In this document: piece by piece, positions 21,983 to 30,184 of the stretch
Layout of the letters: each line of letters opens with the position of its first letter
How positions within the stretch are numbered: position 1 is the stretch's first letter
From: an uncultured Collinsella sp.
Lineage (GTDB): Bacteria; Actinomycetota; Coriobacteriia; Coriobacteriales; Coriobacteriaceae
Assembly: GCA_959026725.1 (NCBI GenBank)
Contig: CAUFMG010000001.1
Location: 247,910-311,909 of the forward strand
Direction: 5' to 3'
Length of the DNA: 64,000 nucleotides
The notes under the pieces: generated by a model
The model's input: only the letters and a program-made list of their open reading frames with translations
Told to the model about the DNA's origin: nothing
Database searches by the model: none
Position numbers and translations under genes: made by a program

Positions 21983-22372
21983 TTACAGTTCCTGTGCCTC
22001 GGCGGCGATCTTGGCGGCAGCGTCGCGGGCGCGCATCATATCCATCGCGCGCTTGTCGAGCACCTTGATCTGACTGGTCAGCATTACCGCGTCGACCACA
22101 CCCCAGATCGCCAGGCCCGTAGAGATCGAAAACCCAAGCGCACCAACTGTACCACGAAGGCGCGAACAGATTGCCGCGACAAGGGCGGAGATGACAACCA
22201 TCTTGATAAACGAGCCGCGGCGTTCGCGAAGCGTGCGGGCCTGCGTCACATAGGCAATGCGCGCCGCCTCAGAAGCCTCAGAGCGCATCTGGGCCTCGCG
22301 CGCGATAGCCGCTGCCTCGGCCGACATGCCGCCGGCCATCAGCGAACGCTCCACAACCTGAACGCCCCGCAT
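21983..22372 (-). CDS. Small membrane protein of unknown function
   Basis: The 129 residues have an Ala/Glu/Arg-rich helical N-terminal half, then two membrane segments (about 58-70, IKMVVISALVAAI, and 79-98, LGFSISTGLAIWGVVDAVML) and a short helical tail. The first ATG directly follows the stop of the upstream nuclease gene (TAAATG), consistent with coupling. A second ATG at 22339 has a better-placed GGAG and would remove 11 residues. No function assigned. Confidence 0.65.
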   Translation of the reverse strand: MRGVQVVERSLMAGGMSAEAAAIAREAQMRSEASEAARIAYVTQARTLRERRGSFIKMVVISALVAAICSRLRGTVGALGFSISTGLAIWGVVDAVMLTSQIKVLDKRAMDMMRARDAAAKIAAEAQEL

Positions 22373-22873
22373 TTAGAAATCATCGGGGGAGAGCGTATGG
22401 ACGAACTCGTCGAACTTCTCGAACTCCTGCTCGTCGTCGACTTCCTCGGCGCGGGTAGAAACAGTGCCCAGGCGATTCATGATGTCGTCCTCCACAAACA
22501 TGGGAGCATTGCTGCGCACGGCAAGGGCAATGGCATCGCTGGGGCGGGCGTCGATCTTGCGCTCCTCGCCATCGGCCAGTACGACGATTGTCGCGTAGAA
22601 CACCGGCGGCTCGGCGCGAACGATCTCGATGCGCTCGAGTTTGGCGCCCAGGCCGCCAACGGTATCGAGCAACAGGTCATGGGTAATCGGGCGCTCGGCG
22701 CGGCCGCTATCGATGCCACGGCTAATGGCAGCAGCTTCAAACGAACCAGTCTGAATGGAAAGGGAACGCAGCGGCGCGGGCGAGTCCGATTTGCTGCTGC
22801 GCTCACGAAGCACAATAAGCGATGGCACGGGACCGGCGGCCATGACGATGGTCTCTATGTCGACACGAACCAT
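22373..22873 (-). CDS. Bifunctional nuclease (BFN, DUF151) family protein
   Basis: A 166-residue member of the BFN/DUF151 family, proteins described as having RNase and DNase activity. Seen here: the N-terminal VRVDIETIVMAAG strand, RSLSIQTGSFEAAAI, and the family signature IDARPSDAIALAVRSNAPMFV. An acidic tail follows. ATG at 22871-22873 with GGAGGTG upstream. First gene of a probable three-gene transcript with the two small genes downstream. Confidence 0.88.
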   Translation of the reverse strand: MVRVDIETIVMAAGPVPSLIVLRERSSKSDSPAPLRSLSIQTGSFEAAAISRGIDSGRAERPITHDLLLDTVGGLGAKLERIEIVRAEPPVFYATIVVLADGEERKIDARPSDAIALAVRSNAPMFVEDDIMNRLGTVSTRAEEVDDEQEFEKFDEFVHTLSPDDF

Positions 22874-22988
22874 GGAACACCTCCGGTACGTAGCGGTTAA
22901 CACGCGGCAGCCCGCCGCATTGAATAGCTATACTACCCAATCTTTCGCACAGCACACAAAACCAAAATGAGATTTATCGCAGACAAGA

Positions 22989-23019
22989 AAAAAGCCCCGA
23001 GGCAACGCCCCAAGGCTCT
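22989..23019 (-). terminator. Terminator after the tRNA-Ala/tRNA-Ile pair
   Basis: GAGCCTTGGGGC pairs imperfectly with GCCTCGGGGCTT, followed by TTTTTTCTT on the minus strand, 12 bases past the CCA of tRNA-Ile. Confidence 0.8.
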
Positions 23020-23031
23020 TCACAGTTTTGA

Positions 23032-23108
23032 TGGTGGACCTGACAAGATTCGAACTTGTGACCTCCCGGTTATCAGCCGGACGCTCTAACCAACTGAGCT
23101 ACAGGTCC
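23032..23108 (-). tRNA. tRNA-Ile (anticodon GAT)
   Basis: 77 bases with encoded CCA. The anticodon stem-loop CGGCTGATAACCG gives GAT. Identical to the copy at 23256-23332. Confidence 0.97.
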
Positions 23109-23112
23109 ATCA

Positions 23113-23188
23113 TGGTGGAGGTTAGGGGGATCGAACCCCTGACCTCAGGCTTGCAAAGCCCGCGCTCTCCCAGCTGAGCTAAACCCCC
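23113..23188 (-). tRNA. tRNA-Ala (anticodon TGC)
   Basis: 76 bases with encoded CCA. The anticodon region GCTTTGCAAGC gives TGC. The acceptor GGGGGTT/AACCTCC has one G-T pair. Four bases from the downstream tRNA-Ile. Confidence 0.97.
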
Positions 23189-23200
23189 ACGGAGACAGTA

Positions 23201-23243
23201 ATAAACACCCCAGCGGCGACTCGGCTCTCGCTGGGGTGTTTAT
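23201..23243 (-). terminator. Perfect 15-bp hairpin between tRNA-Ile copy 2 and tRNA-Ala
   Basis: ATAAACACCCCAGCG and its exact complement around 13 bases. On the minus strand the stem ends in GTTTATT, a fair terminator. It would limit read-through from the upstream tRNA-Ile into the Ala-Ile pair. Confidence 0.75.
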
Positions 23244-23255
23244 TGCGAAAGAAAG

Positions 23256-23332
23256 TGGTGGACCTGACAAGATTCGAACTTGTGACCTCCCGGTTATCAG
23301 CCGGACGCTCTAACCAACTGAGCTACAGGTCC
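23256..23332 (-). tRNA. tRNA-Ile (anticodon GAT), second copy
   Basis: Same sequence as the copy at 23032-23108, with encoded CCA. Transcribed from the strong promoter at 23347-23376. Confidence 0.97.
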
Positions 23333-23346
23333 ATCGCGCAAGGGAT

Positions 23347-23376
23347 ATATTAGACGAGTCGTTACGCGCGCGTCAA
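23347..23376 (-). promoter_or_regulatory. Promoter of the tRNA Ile-Ala-Ile group
   Basis: On the minus strand TTGACG and TAATAT are 18 bases apart, just before tRNA-Ile copy 2. A strong sigma-70-type match, and it abuts the 184-bp palindrome. Confidence 0.8.
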
Positions 23377-23379
23377 CAA

Positions 23380-23563
23380 CTTTTTTGAAAATCTTTGGGA
23401 GGGATGGTCGCCGGGCTGGCGAGATGGTTTTGGTTTGCTGCTCGGACAGTCCTGCGCAAGACGAAGGCCACATTAAGTGGCCTTCTTTGCGTGCGGAACT
23501 CGCGACAAACCAAAACCATCTCGCCAGCCCGGCGACCATGGGGTCCCAAGGTTTTCAAAAAAG
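23380..23563. repeat. 184-bp near-perfect palindrome
   Basis: Arms 23380-23437 and 23506-23563 (58 bases each) pair over almost their whole length, including a mismatch-free block of about 34 bases. The centre is again a hairpin (GAAGGCCAC/GTGGCCTTC at 23463-23485). It lies between the end of gyrA and the tRNA promoter, encodes nothing credible, and could be a foldback mobile element or a structured RNA. Confidence 0.9.
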
Positions 23564-23629
23564 CGGCCGGCGCGCAGTGCGCCGACCGCCGATATATGGG
23601 GTCTGATAATTCTTACCAGCTAGGGTCTC

Positions 23630-26371
23630 TTACTCGTCTAGGAGATCTTCTGGCATGTCGTTGCCGTCGCCTAGATCGACAGGGGTTTCTTCGGGGGCAG
23701 AGCCGTTTTCTGTGGCTTCGCCTTCAGGCTTCTCTTTGGCGGCCGTCATGCGGGCTACGGCGCAGATGCGGTCGTTGTCATCGACGGTCATCATCTTGAC
23801 GCCCTGGGTGGCGCGGCCAGTCTGGCTGATTTCGTCGGTCTTGACGCGAATGACCGTCGCGCCCTCCGTCACGATGAACAGCTCGTGCTGCGGGCCCACC
23901 GTCTTCATGGCCGCGAGGTTACCCTTACGCTCGGTCATTTGGATGGTGTAGACGCCCTGGCCGCCGCGATTCTGCTCCGGGTAGTCCGCAACCGGCGTGC
24001 GCTTGCCGTAGCCGCGCTCGGTGATGACGAACAGATCACCGTTGCCGTTAGTGACTTCCATGCCCAGAACGCTCACGCCGTCCTTCATACCGATACCGCG
24101 AACGCCGCTGGTATCGCGGCCGGTGGCGCGCACCTGCTCCTCGGAGAACATGATCGCCTTGCCCGCGGTGGTGGCCAGGATAATCTTGTCGCCCTCGCGC
24201 ACGCGGCGCACGTTTAGCAGCGCGTCGTCGTCACGCAGGTTGATAGCGATCAGGCCGTCGCGACGGCTGCGGTCATACGCGCTCATCACGGTCTTCTTGA
24301 CCATGCCGCTCTTGGTGGCAAACATCAGATACTCGTCGGCGGGGAACTCGCGGCAGCTGATGACGCTCGCGATCTTCTCGCCCTCCTCGAAGGGCAGCAG
24401 GTTGACGATCGCGGTACCGCGCGCCTGGCGCGTACCCACCGGCAGCTCGTGCACCTTCAGTCGATAGACCTTGCCCTTGCTCGAGAAGAACAGCACGTAC
24501 TCGTGCGTGGACGCGATGAACATCTCGTCGATGACATCGTCCTCTTTGAGGTTGACGCCCGACACGCCCTTGCCGCCGCGTTTCTGGGCGCGGTAGGCGG
24601 CCACCGGGATGCGCTTGACATAGCCGGTGTGGGTGATGGTCACGACCATGTCCTCGTCGGCAATGAGGTCCTCGACGTCCAGGTCCTTCTCGACCTGGCT
24701 GATCTCGGTGCGGCGCTTATCGCCAAACTTCTTGGAGATCTCGCGCATCTCTTCCTTAATGACGCCCAGGATCTTCTCCTCGTGCGCCAGCAGGTCCTCG
24801 TAGTAGGCGATGGCGCGGCGCAGGCCGTCCAGCTCTTCCTGAATCTTGTCGCGCTCCAGGCCGGTCAGGCGGCGCAGCTTCATCTCGAGGATGGCCGTGG
24901 TCTGCTCGGGCGTAAAGCCAAAGCGCTCGATCAGGCGGCTGCTGGCCTCGGAGTCGGTCTGCGAGGAACGGATGATGCTGATGACCTCGTCGATATGGTC
25001 AAGGGCCATCAGGTAGCCCTCGAGGATATGCGCGCGGGCCTGGGCCTTCTTAAGGTCGAAGCGGGTGCGTCGGGTGACGACGTCGACCTGGTGGTCGATG
25101 TAGTGCTGCAGCATCTCGCGCAGGCTCAGGCATTTGGGAACGCCGTTGACGAGCGCCAGGTTGTTGGCGCCGAAGGTCGTCTGCAGCGAGGTGTACTTGT
25201 ACAGGTTGTTGAGCACGACCTGCGGGATGACGCCCTTCTTGAGTTCGATGACCAGACGGATACCCTTCTGGTTGGACTCATCGCGCATATCAGAGATGCC
25301 CTCGATGCGCTTGTCGTTGACGAGCTGGGCGATCTTCTCCTGCAGGGTGCCCTTGTTGACCATGTAGGGAATCTCGGTAAAGACCAGGCGGCTGCGGCCG
25401 GTCTTGGTGGACTCCACATGTGCCTTGGCACGCACGGTAATGGAGCCGCGGCCGGTCTCGTAGCTCTGCTTAATGCCGGCGCTGCCCATGATGATGGCGC
25501 CGGTGGGGAAGTCCGGACCGGGCATGATCTGCATGAGCTCGTCGACGGTGGCGTCGGGGTTGTCGATCAGGTAGCAGGTGGCCTCGATCGCCTCGGTGAG
25601 GTTATGCGGGGCGATGTTGGTGGCCATGCCGACGGCGATGCCCTGGCTGCCGTTGACCAGCAGGTTGGGGAAGCGCGCAGGCAGTGCCACGGGCTCGGCG
25701 AGCGATTCGTCGTAGTTGGGCTGCCAGTCGACGGTATCCTTCTGCAAGTCACGCAGCAGTTCCATGGCGGGCTTGGCCAGGCGACTCTCGGTGTAACGCA
25801 TGGCCGCCGCGCCGTCGCCGTCGATGTTGCCGAAGTTGCCGTGACCGTCGATGAGCGGCGTGCGCATGGAGAACCACTGCGCCAGGCGGACCATGGCCTC
25901 ATAGACCGCGAAGTCGCCATGCGGGTGGTACTTACCGATAACTTCGCCGACCGTCCAGGCTGACTTCTTGTGCGGGCGGTTGGGGTAGATGCCGCTCTCG
26001 TTCATCGCGTACAGGATGCGGCGGTGCACCGGCTTTAAGCCGTCGCGCACGTCCGGCAGGGCGCGCGCCGTGATGACCGACATCGAATACTCGATGAACG
26101 ACTGCTTCATCTCGCGACCGAACTCCGAAATCTGGAGCTGACCGCCGTTGATATCCTCGCCGGCCGAGGCACCACGGTCGACTTCGCCAAAGCTCTCCTC
26201 GAGCTCGGCGTCGTCGTCCTCTTCCTCATCATCATCGGCATCGGGGTTATAGGCGTCCGGGTCGCCGTCCTCGCCCTGCTCAGCACGGGCAAGCAGGCGC
26301 TTCAGATCATCGGGCATACCGGCATCGCCGGCCTCATCCATACCCTCATTGTTGTTGATATCGTCTGCCAC
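23630..26371 (-). CDS. gyrA: DNA gyrase subunit A
   Basis: Breakage-reunion subunit of gyrase. A 75-residue acidic N-terminal extension precedes the usual start region (EFGREMKQSFIEYSMSVI). The catalytic Tyr lies in AAAMRYTESRL at about residue 193. The C-terminal beta-pinwheel follows, then an acidic tail; 913 residues in all. In the quinolone-determining region the motif is HPHGDFAVYE, so the position of E. coli Ser83 is Phe154 (codon TTC at 25910-25912). Phe or other bulky residues here are known to give fluoroquinolone resistance. It follows gyrB by 11 bases. Confidence 0.97.
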   Translation of the reverse strand: MADDINNNEGMDEAGDAGMPDDLKRLLARAEQGEDGDPDAYNPDADDDEEEDDDAELEESFGEVDRGASAGEDINGGQLQISEFGREMKQSFIEYSMSVITARALPDVRDGLKPVHRRILYAMNESGIYPNRPHKKSAWTVGEVIGKYHPHGDFAVYEAMVRLAQWFSMRTPLIDGHGNFGNIDGDGAAAMRYTESRLAKPAMELLRDLQKDTVDWQPNYDESLAEPVALPARFPNLLVNGSQGIAVGMATNIAPHNLTEAIEATCYLIDNPDATVDELMQIMPGPDFPTGAIIMGSAGIKQSYETGRGSITVRAKAHVESTKTGRSRLVFTEIPYMVNKGTLQEKIAQLVNDKRIEGISDMRDESNQKGIRLVIELKKGVIPQVVLNNLYKYTSLQTTFGANNLALVNGVPKCLSLREMLQHYIDHQVDVVTRRTRFDLKKAQARAHILEGYLMALDHIDEVISIIRSSQTDSEASSRLIERFGFTPEQTTAILEMKLRRLTGLERDKIQEELDGLRRAIAYYEDLLAHEEKILGVIKEEMREISKKFGDKRRTEISQVEKDLDVEDLIADEDMVVTITHTGYVKRIPVAAYRAQKRGGKGVSGVNLKEDDVIDEMFIASTHEYVLFFSSKGKVYRLKVHELPVGTRQARGTAIVNLLPFEEGEKIASVISCREFPADEYLMFATKSGMVKKTVMSAYDRSRRDGLIAINLRDDDALLNVRRVREGDKIILATTAGKAIMFSEEQVRATGRDTSGVRGIGMKDGVSVLGMEVTNGNGDLFVITERGYGKRTPVADYPEQNRGGQGVYTIQMTERKGNLAAMKTVGPQHELFIVTEGATVIRVKTDEISQTGRATQGVKMMTVDDNDRICAVARMTAAKEKPEGEATENGSAPEETPVDLGDGNDMPEDLLDE

Positions 26372-26382
26372 GTTACCTCCTC

Positions 26383-28413
26383 TTAAGCGTCAAGGAATCG
26401 TGCATCATGTGCATGCTTCTCGATGTACTCGCGGCGATAGCCGACCTCGGAACCCATCAGCTCGCGCACGGCGCGGTCCGCCACCACGGCGTCCTCGATC
26501 GACACGCGCTGCAGAATGCGGGTCTTGGGGTCCATCGTCGTCGAGGCAAGCTGCTTGGGGTCCATCTCGCCCAGGCCCTTGTAGCGCTGGACGGTATAGC
26601 CCTTGCGCTTTTTGGTAATCTTGCCGTCCTTGGCCTTGCCGTCCTCGTCGTTATCGTCGGGGTTCAGGCCCAGACTCTGGATGGTGTCGCGCAGGATCTC
26701 GTCTTCGGGCTGGCGGCCGTTGGGATACACGTAGTGGATCTTGTTGCGCACCTTAATGCCAAAGATGGGCGGGCAGGCAACATAGACGTAGCCGGCATCG
26801 ATCAGCGGACGCATGTACTTGTAGAAGAACGTCAGCAGCAGGATGCGGATATGCGCACCGTCGACGTCTGCATCGGTCATGATGATGATCTTGTGGTAGC
26901 GCGCCTTGGTGATATCGAAGTCGCCGCCGTCGCCGGCGCTCGTCGTGACGCCGCAGCCGATCGCGGTAATCAGCGACTGGATGGTGTCACTCGAGAACGC
27001 GCGATGGTCACCAACGCGTTCGACGTTCAAAATCTTGCCGCGCAGGGGCAGAATCGCCTGGATGTCTCGGCGACGGCCGTCCTTGGCCGAACCGCCTGCC
27101 GAGTCGCCCTCTACGATGAAGAGCTCGGTCAGCTCGGCATCGCGCACCGAGCAGTCGGCGAGCTTACCGGGCAGGGACGCCGTCTCGAGCAGGCTCTTGC
27201 GACGGGTCGCTTCGCGCGCTTTGCGGGCGGCATTGCGCGCCTTGCAGGCCTGTTGCGCCTTCTTGACGATCTCGCGAGCGGGCTTGGGATGCTCCTCGAG
27301 GTAATCGGCAAGGCCGTCGGTCACGATCTTGAGCGTGAGCGCGCGCATATAGGAGCTGCCGAGCTTGGCCTTGGTCTGACCCTCAAACTGCGGGTCGGGC
27401 AGCTTGACCGAGATGACAGCCGAAAGGCCCTCGCGCACATCGTCGCCGGTCAGGTTGGCGTCCTTTTCCTTGAGCAGATTCTGCTTGCGTGCGTAGTCGT
27501 TGATTACGCGGGTGAGCGCGGTGCGGAAGCCCTCAAGGTGCATGCCGCCCTCGGGAGTGTAGATGTCGTTGGCAAACGACATGACGTTCTCGCCGTAACC
27601 GCTATTCCACTGCAGGGAAACCTCGACCTCGCCCATCTTGGTCACAGGCGCGTCCGGGTCCGATTTGCCCTCGATGTAGATGGGCTCCTTAAAGGCTTCG
27701 GGGACGTCCTTGCCCTCGTTGAGGAACTTGACGAAGTCAATGATGCCGCCCTCGTAGCAAAACTCCTCCACATGGGGAGTCGCCTCGCGCTCGTCGGTCA
27801 GCACGATTTTGAGGTTCTTATTGAGGAACGCCGTCTCCTGCAGACGGTTGTGCAGCGTATCGAAATCGTAGATGCAGGTCTCGAAGATCTCGTCGTCGGG
27901 CCAGAAAGTGACGGTGGTGCCCGTCGAATCCGAGGTGCCCACGACCTCCATCTTCTTGACGGTCTTGCCGCGCGAGAACTCCATCTCGTAGGTGTTGCCG
28001 TCGCGACGAACCTGAACGACCACGCGCTTGGACAGTGCGTTGACGACGGAGATGCCAACGCCGTGCAGGCCGCCCGAAACCTTATAGGCCGAGTTATCGA
28101 ACTTACCGCCGGCGTGCAAGATCGTCATGACGACCTCGAGCGTCGGGATCTTTTTAACAGGGTGCTCGTCGACGGGGATACCGCGACCGTTGTCGACGAC
28201 CGTGATGGAGTTGTCGGCGTGGACCGTCACCTGGATCTCGGTGCAGAAACCGGCCATGGCCTCGTCGACGGAGTTGTCAACGATCTCCCACACCAGGTGA
28301 TGCAGACCGCTGGCGCTCGTCGAGCCGATATACATGCCCGGGCGCTTACGAACGGCCTCGAGACCTTCGAGAATCTTAATCTCGCCGCCATCGTAATCGT
28401 TTTCGTTTGCCAC
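26383..28413 (-). CDS. gyrB: DNA gyrase subunit B
   Basis: ATPase subunit of gyrase, 676 residues. It has a GHKL ATPase domain (VDNSVDEAMAG N-box, VVDNGRGIPV, GGLHGVG), a transducer, and a Toprim domain with EGDSAGGSAKDGR, PLRGKILNVE and the DADVDG metal site. Start GTG at 28411-28413 with AAGGAGG directly upstream; a TTG six codons earlier lies inside that SD and is unlikely. Operon with gyrA. Confidence 0.97.
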   Translation of the reverse strand: MANENDYDGGEIKILEGLEAVRKRPGMYIGSTSASGLHHLVWEIVDNSVDEAMAGFCTEIQVTVHADNSITVVDNGRGIPVDEHPVKKIPTLEVVMTILHAGGKFDNSAYKVSGGLHGVGISVVNALSKRVVVQVRRDGNTYEMEFSRGKTVKKMEVVGTSDSTGTTVTFWPDDEIFETCIYDFDTLHNRLQETAFLNKNLKIVLTDEREATPHVEEFCYEGGIIDFVKFLNEGKDVPEAFKEPIYIEGKSDPDAPVTKMGEVEVSLQWNSGYGENVMSFANDIYTPEGGMHLEGFRTALTRVINDYARKQNLLKEKDANLTGDDVREGLSAVISVKLPDPQFEGQTKAKLGSSYMRALTLKIVTDGLADYLEEHPKPAREIVKKAQQACKARNAARKAREATRRKSLLETASLPGKLADCSVRDAELTELFIVEGDSAGGSAKDGRRRDIQAILPLRGKILNVERVGDHRAFSSDTIQSLITAIGCGVTTSAGDGGDFDITKARYHKIIIMTDADVDGAHIRILLLTFFYKYMRPLIDAGYVYVACPPIFGIKVRNKIHYVYPNGRQPEDEILRDTIQSLGLNPDDNDEDGKAKDGKITKKRKGYTVQRYKGLGEMDPKQLASTTMDPKTRILQRVSIEDAVVADRAVRELMGSEVGYRREYIEKHAHDARFLDA

Positions 28414-28461
28414 ACGTCCTCCTTCAGTCAAGAAAATGTGTACAGCCTTACTAGTTTATCG

Positions 28462-28491
28462 TAAAAAAATACCCTCGGGAACGAGGGTATT
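28462..28491 (-). terminator. Terminator after the recF/DUF721 genes
   Basis: ATACCCTCG and CGAGGGTAT pair around TTCC, followed by seven T on the minus strand. It separates recF-DUF721 from gyrB-gyrA. Confidence 0.9.
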
Positions 28492-28518
28492 TGGCTCTAC
28501 AAGGCCACCAGATGCGAT

Positions 28519-29082
28519 TTAAGGCTCTTTTTTGCTTTGCACGCCCTTGGCCCACTCGGCGCTGGCTCTCATGGCATTCTCGAGGGCCTCGCGCAGTTTT
28601 TGGTCTTCGATGGGCGCCACTTGGCGCTCGATCTCGGTGCGCTCGGCCTCACTTAGGTCGGCGTGCGGGGCCGACGGGCGCTCGGTCGTCGCCGGGCGCA
28701 GGCGCTCCTTGGCGGCGGGCGGCGTGTGACCGGGCGCGGTGGTTTTGAACACCAGGCCGTCCACATGCGCACCGGCGCGCTCCATGCGCGCGCGAATGAT
28801 CTCGCGCAACAGCGTCATTTCCTGCGTCCACGAGGGCGAGTCGAGATATACCAGCAGCTCATTGGACTCGGGCAGGTAGCGCAGGCCCGTCACATGCCGT
28901 CCCTCGCGCGTGCCCGAGCACACCGCGTTCCACGCGCGATAGACCACGCGCGACTCCTCGGCAGCCTCCATCTGCGCACGGCGCTCGGGCGTTGCAGCCG
29001 CCAGGATGCGCTGGCGCTCTGCGTTCAAAAATCCACTGAAGGCGACCGTTTCGCTCTCGCGCTCGTAATTAGCACGTCTCAC
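28519..29082 (-). CDS. DUF721 (DciA-like) protein
   Basis: A 187-residue protein with the DUF721 core at about residues 45-115 (VYRAWNAVCSGTREGRHVTGLRYLPESNELLVYLDSPSWTQEM in outline). DUF721 proteins between recF and gyrB are the actinobacterial form of DciA, the ancestral helper that loads DnaB helicase. The C-terminal half is charged and probably unstructured. The start is a GTG at 29080-29082, and the gene overlaps the end of recF by 14 bases, which suggests translational coupling. Confidence 0.8.
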   Translation of the reverse strand: MRRANYERESETVAFSGFLNAERQRILAAATPERRAQMEAAEESRVVYRAWNAVCSGTREGRHVTGLRYLPESNELLVYLDSPSWTQEMTLLREIIRARMERAGAHVDGLVFKTTAPGHTPPAAKERLRPATTERPSAPHADLSEAERTEIERQVAPIEDQKLREALENAMRASAEWAKGVQSKKEP

Positions 29083-30175
29083 CCATGCTCACCACCTTGG
29101 CTCGATCAAGCAGGTCATCGGTAAAGTACCCCAGGTTGGTCGTGGTTATGACCGTCTGGATATCATCGCCGATCAGCCGCAGGAAAGCACCGCGGCGTTC
29201 GCCGTCGAGTTCGCTCATCACGTCGTCCAAAAGCAGCAGTGGGGCGGTGCCCAGGACATCGCGAGCCACGGCCACCTCCGCCACCTTCCAGGCCAAAACC
29301 AACGTTCGCTGCTGACCTTGGCTGGCAAATGAACGGGCGGAGCGGCCCGCCACGGCAAACTCAATCTCATCGCGATGCGGTCCCACCAACGTCACGCCGC
29401 GGCGAATTTCCTCGTCGGCGCGCTCATCAAGGGCAGCCAGCATGCGCTCGTACGCCCAGCCCTTCAGCTCTTCGCGATCCTCGACCTGGGGCAAATCCCC
29501 CAGCGTGGACGCATAGGACACGTTGGCGGCTTCACCGGACGCCACTTGCCCGTAGGCAGTACGCACATGGCCCGCCAGCCGGTCGAGCAGGGCCAACCGG
29601 TGCACGAGCAGGGCCGAGCCCGCGCGGGCAATCGAATCGTTCCACGCGCCGAGCATCTCGCGGCAGCACCAGGTCTCCTTGAGCAAGGCGTTACGCTGGG
29701 TCACGCAGCGCCCATAGGCGCTCGCAAGATCGGCATAGCGTGCGCTCAGCTGCATGCCAAAGTCATCGAGGGCGGCGCGGCGCACACTGGCGCCTCGCTT
29801 AACCATGTCCAGATGGTCGGGGCAAAACAGCACACTCGGCAGAACGCCGCGCACACCGGCGGCAGAGCATCTCTTGCCGTTGCGGCTAAACGAGCGCTTA
29901 CCGTCCTCCGCGCTCAATCCCATATCAAGTACGCGGCCGTCGCCCTCGAGCCTCAGCTCGGCCTTGCACGAGCCCACGCCGTCATGGACGAGCTCGGCTG
30001 CGGTCGGATGCCTAAACGAGGCGCCGCTCGTCAGCAGCTGCAGCGCCTCTATAAGATTGGTCTTTCCCGCCGCGTTGGGTCCCGCAAGTATCGTCACGCC
30101 CTCGTCCAGGGCAAGGCGATAGCTATCGAAGCTGCGGTAGTGCGCGACGGAAAGATCGCGGGCGAACATGGTCAT
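29069..30175 (-). CDS. recF: DNA repair and recombination protein RecF
   Basis: SMC-like ATPase that helps load RecA at gaps. Its 368 residues show Walker A AGPNAAGKTNLIEA, the RecF-specific FCPDHLDMVKRGASVRRAALD, signature FASQGQQRTLVLAWK and Walker B PLLLLDDVMSELD. It begins nine bases after the dnaN stop with no clear SD, so translation probably depends on dnaN. A second ATG two codons in is possible. Confidence 0.95.
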   Translation of the reverse strand: MTMFARDLSVAHYRSFDSYRLALDEGVTILAGPNAAGKTNLIEALQLLTSGASFRHPTAAELVHDGVGSCKAELRLEGDGRVLDMGLSAEDGKRSFSRNGKRCSAAGVRGVLPSVLFCPDHLDMVKRGASVRRAALDDFGMQLSARYADLASAYGRCVTQRNALLKETWCCREMLGAWNDSIARAGSALLVHRLALLDRLAGHVRTAYGQVASGEAANVSYASTLGDLPQVEDREELKGWAYERMLAALDERADEEIRRGVTLVGPHRDEIEFAVAGRSARSFASQGQQRTLVLAWKVAEVAVARDVLGTAPLLLLDDVMSELDGERRGAFLRLIGDDIQTVITTTNLGYFTDDLLDRAKVVSMGETC

Positions 30176-30184
30176 GGCGCAGCG

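Noticed and set aside
23297..23799. Several short frames in the 184-bp palindrome
   Set aside because: They exist on both strands because the sequence is a palindrome, and none has an SD or known domain.
26407..28464. 685-codon plus-strand frame opposite gyrB
   Set aside because: Antisense shadow.
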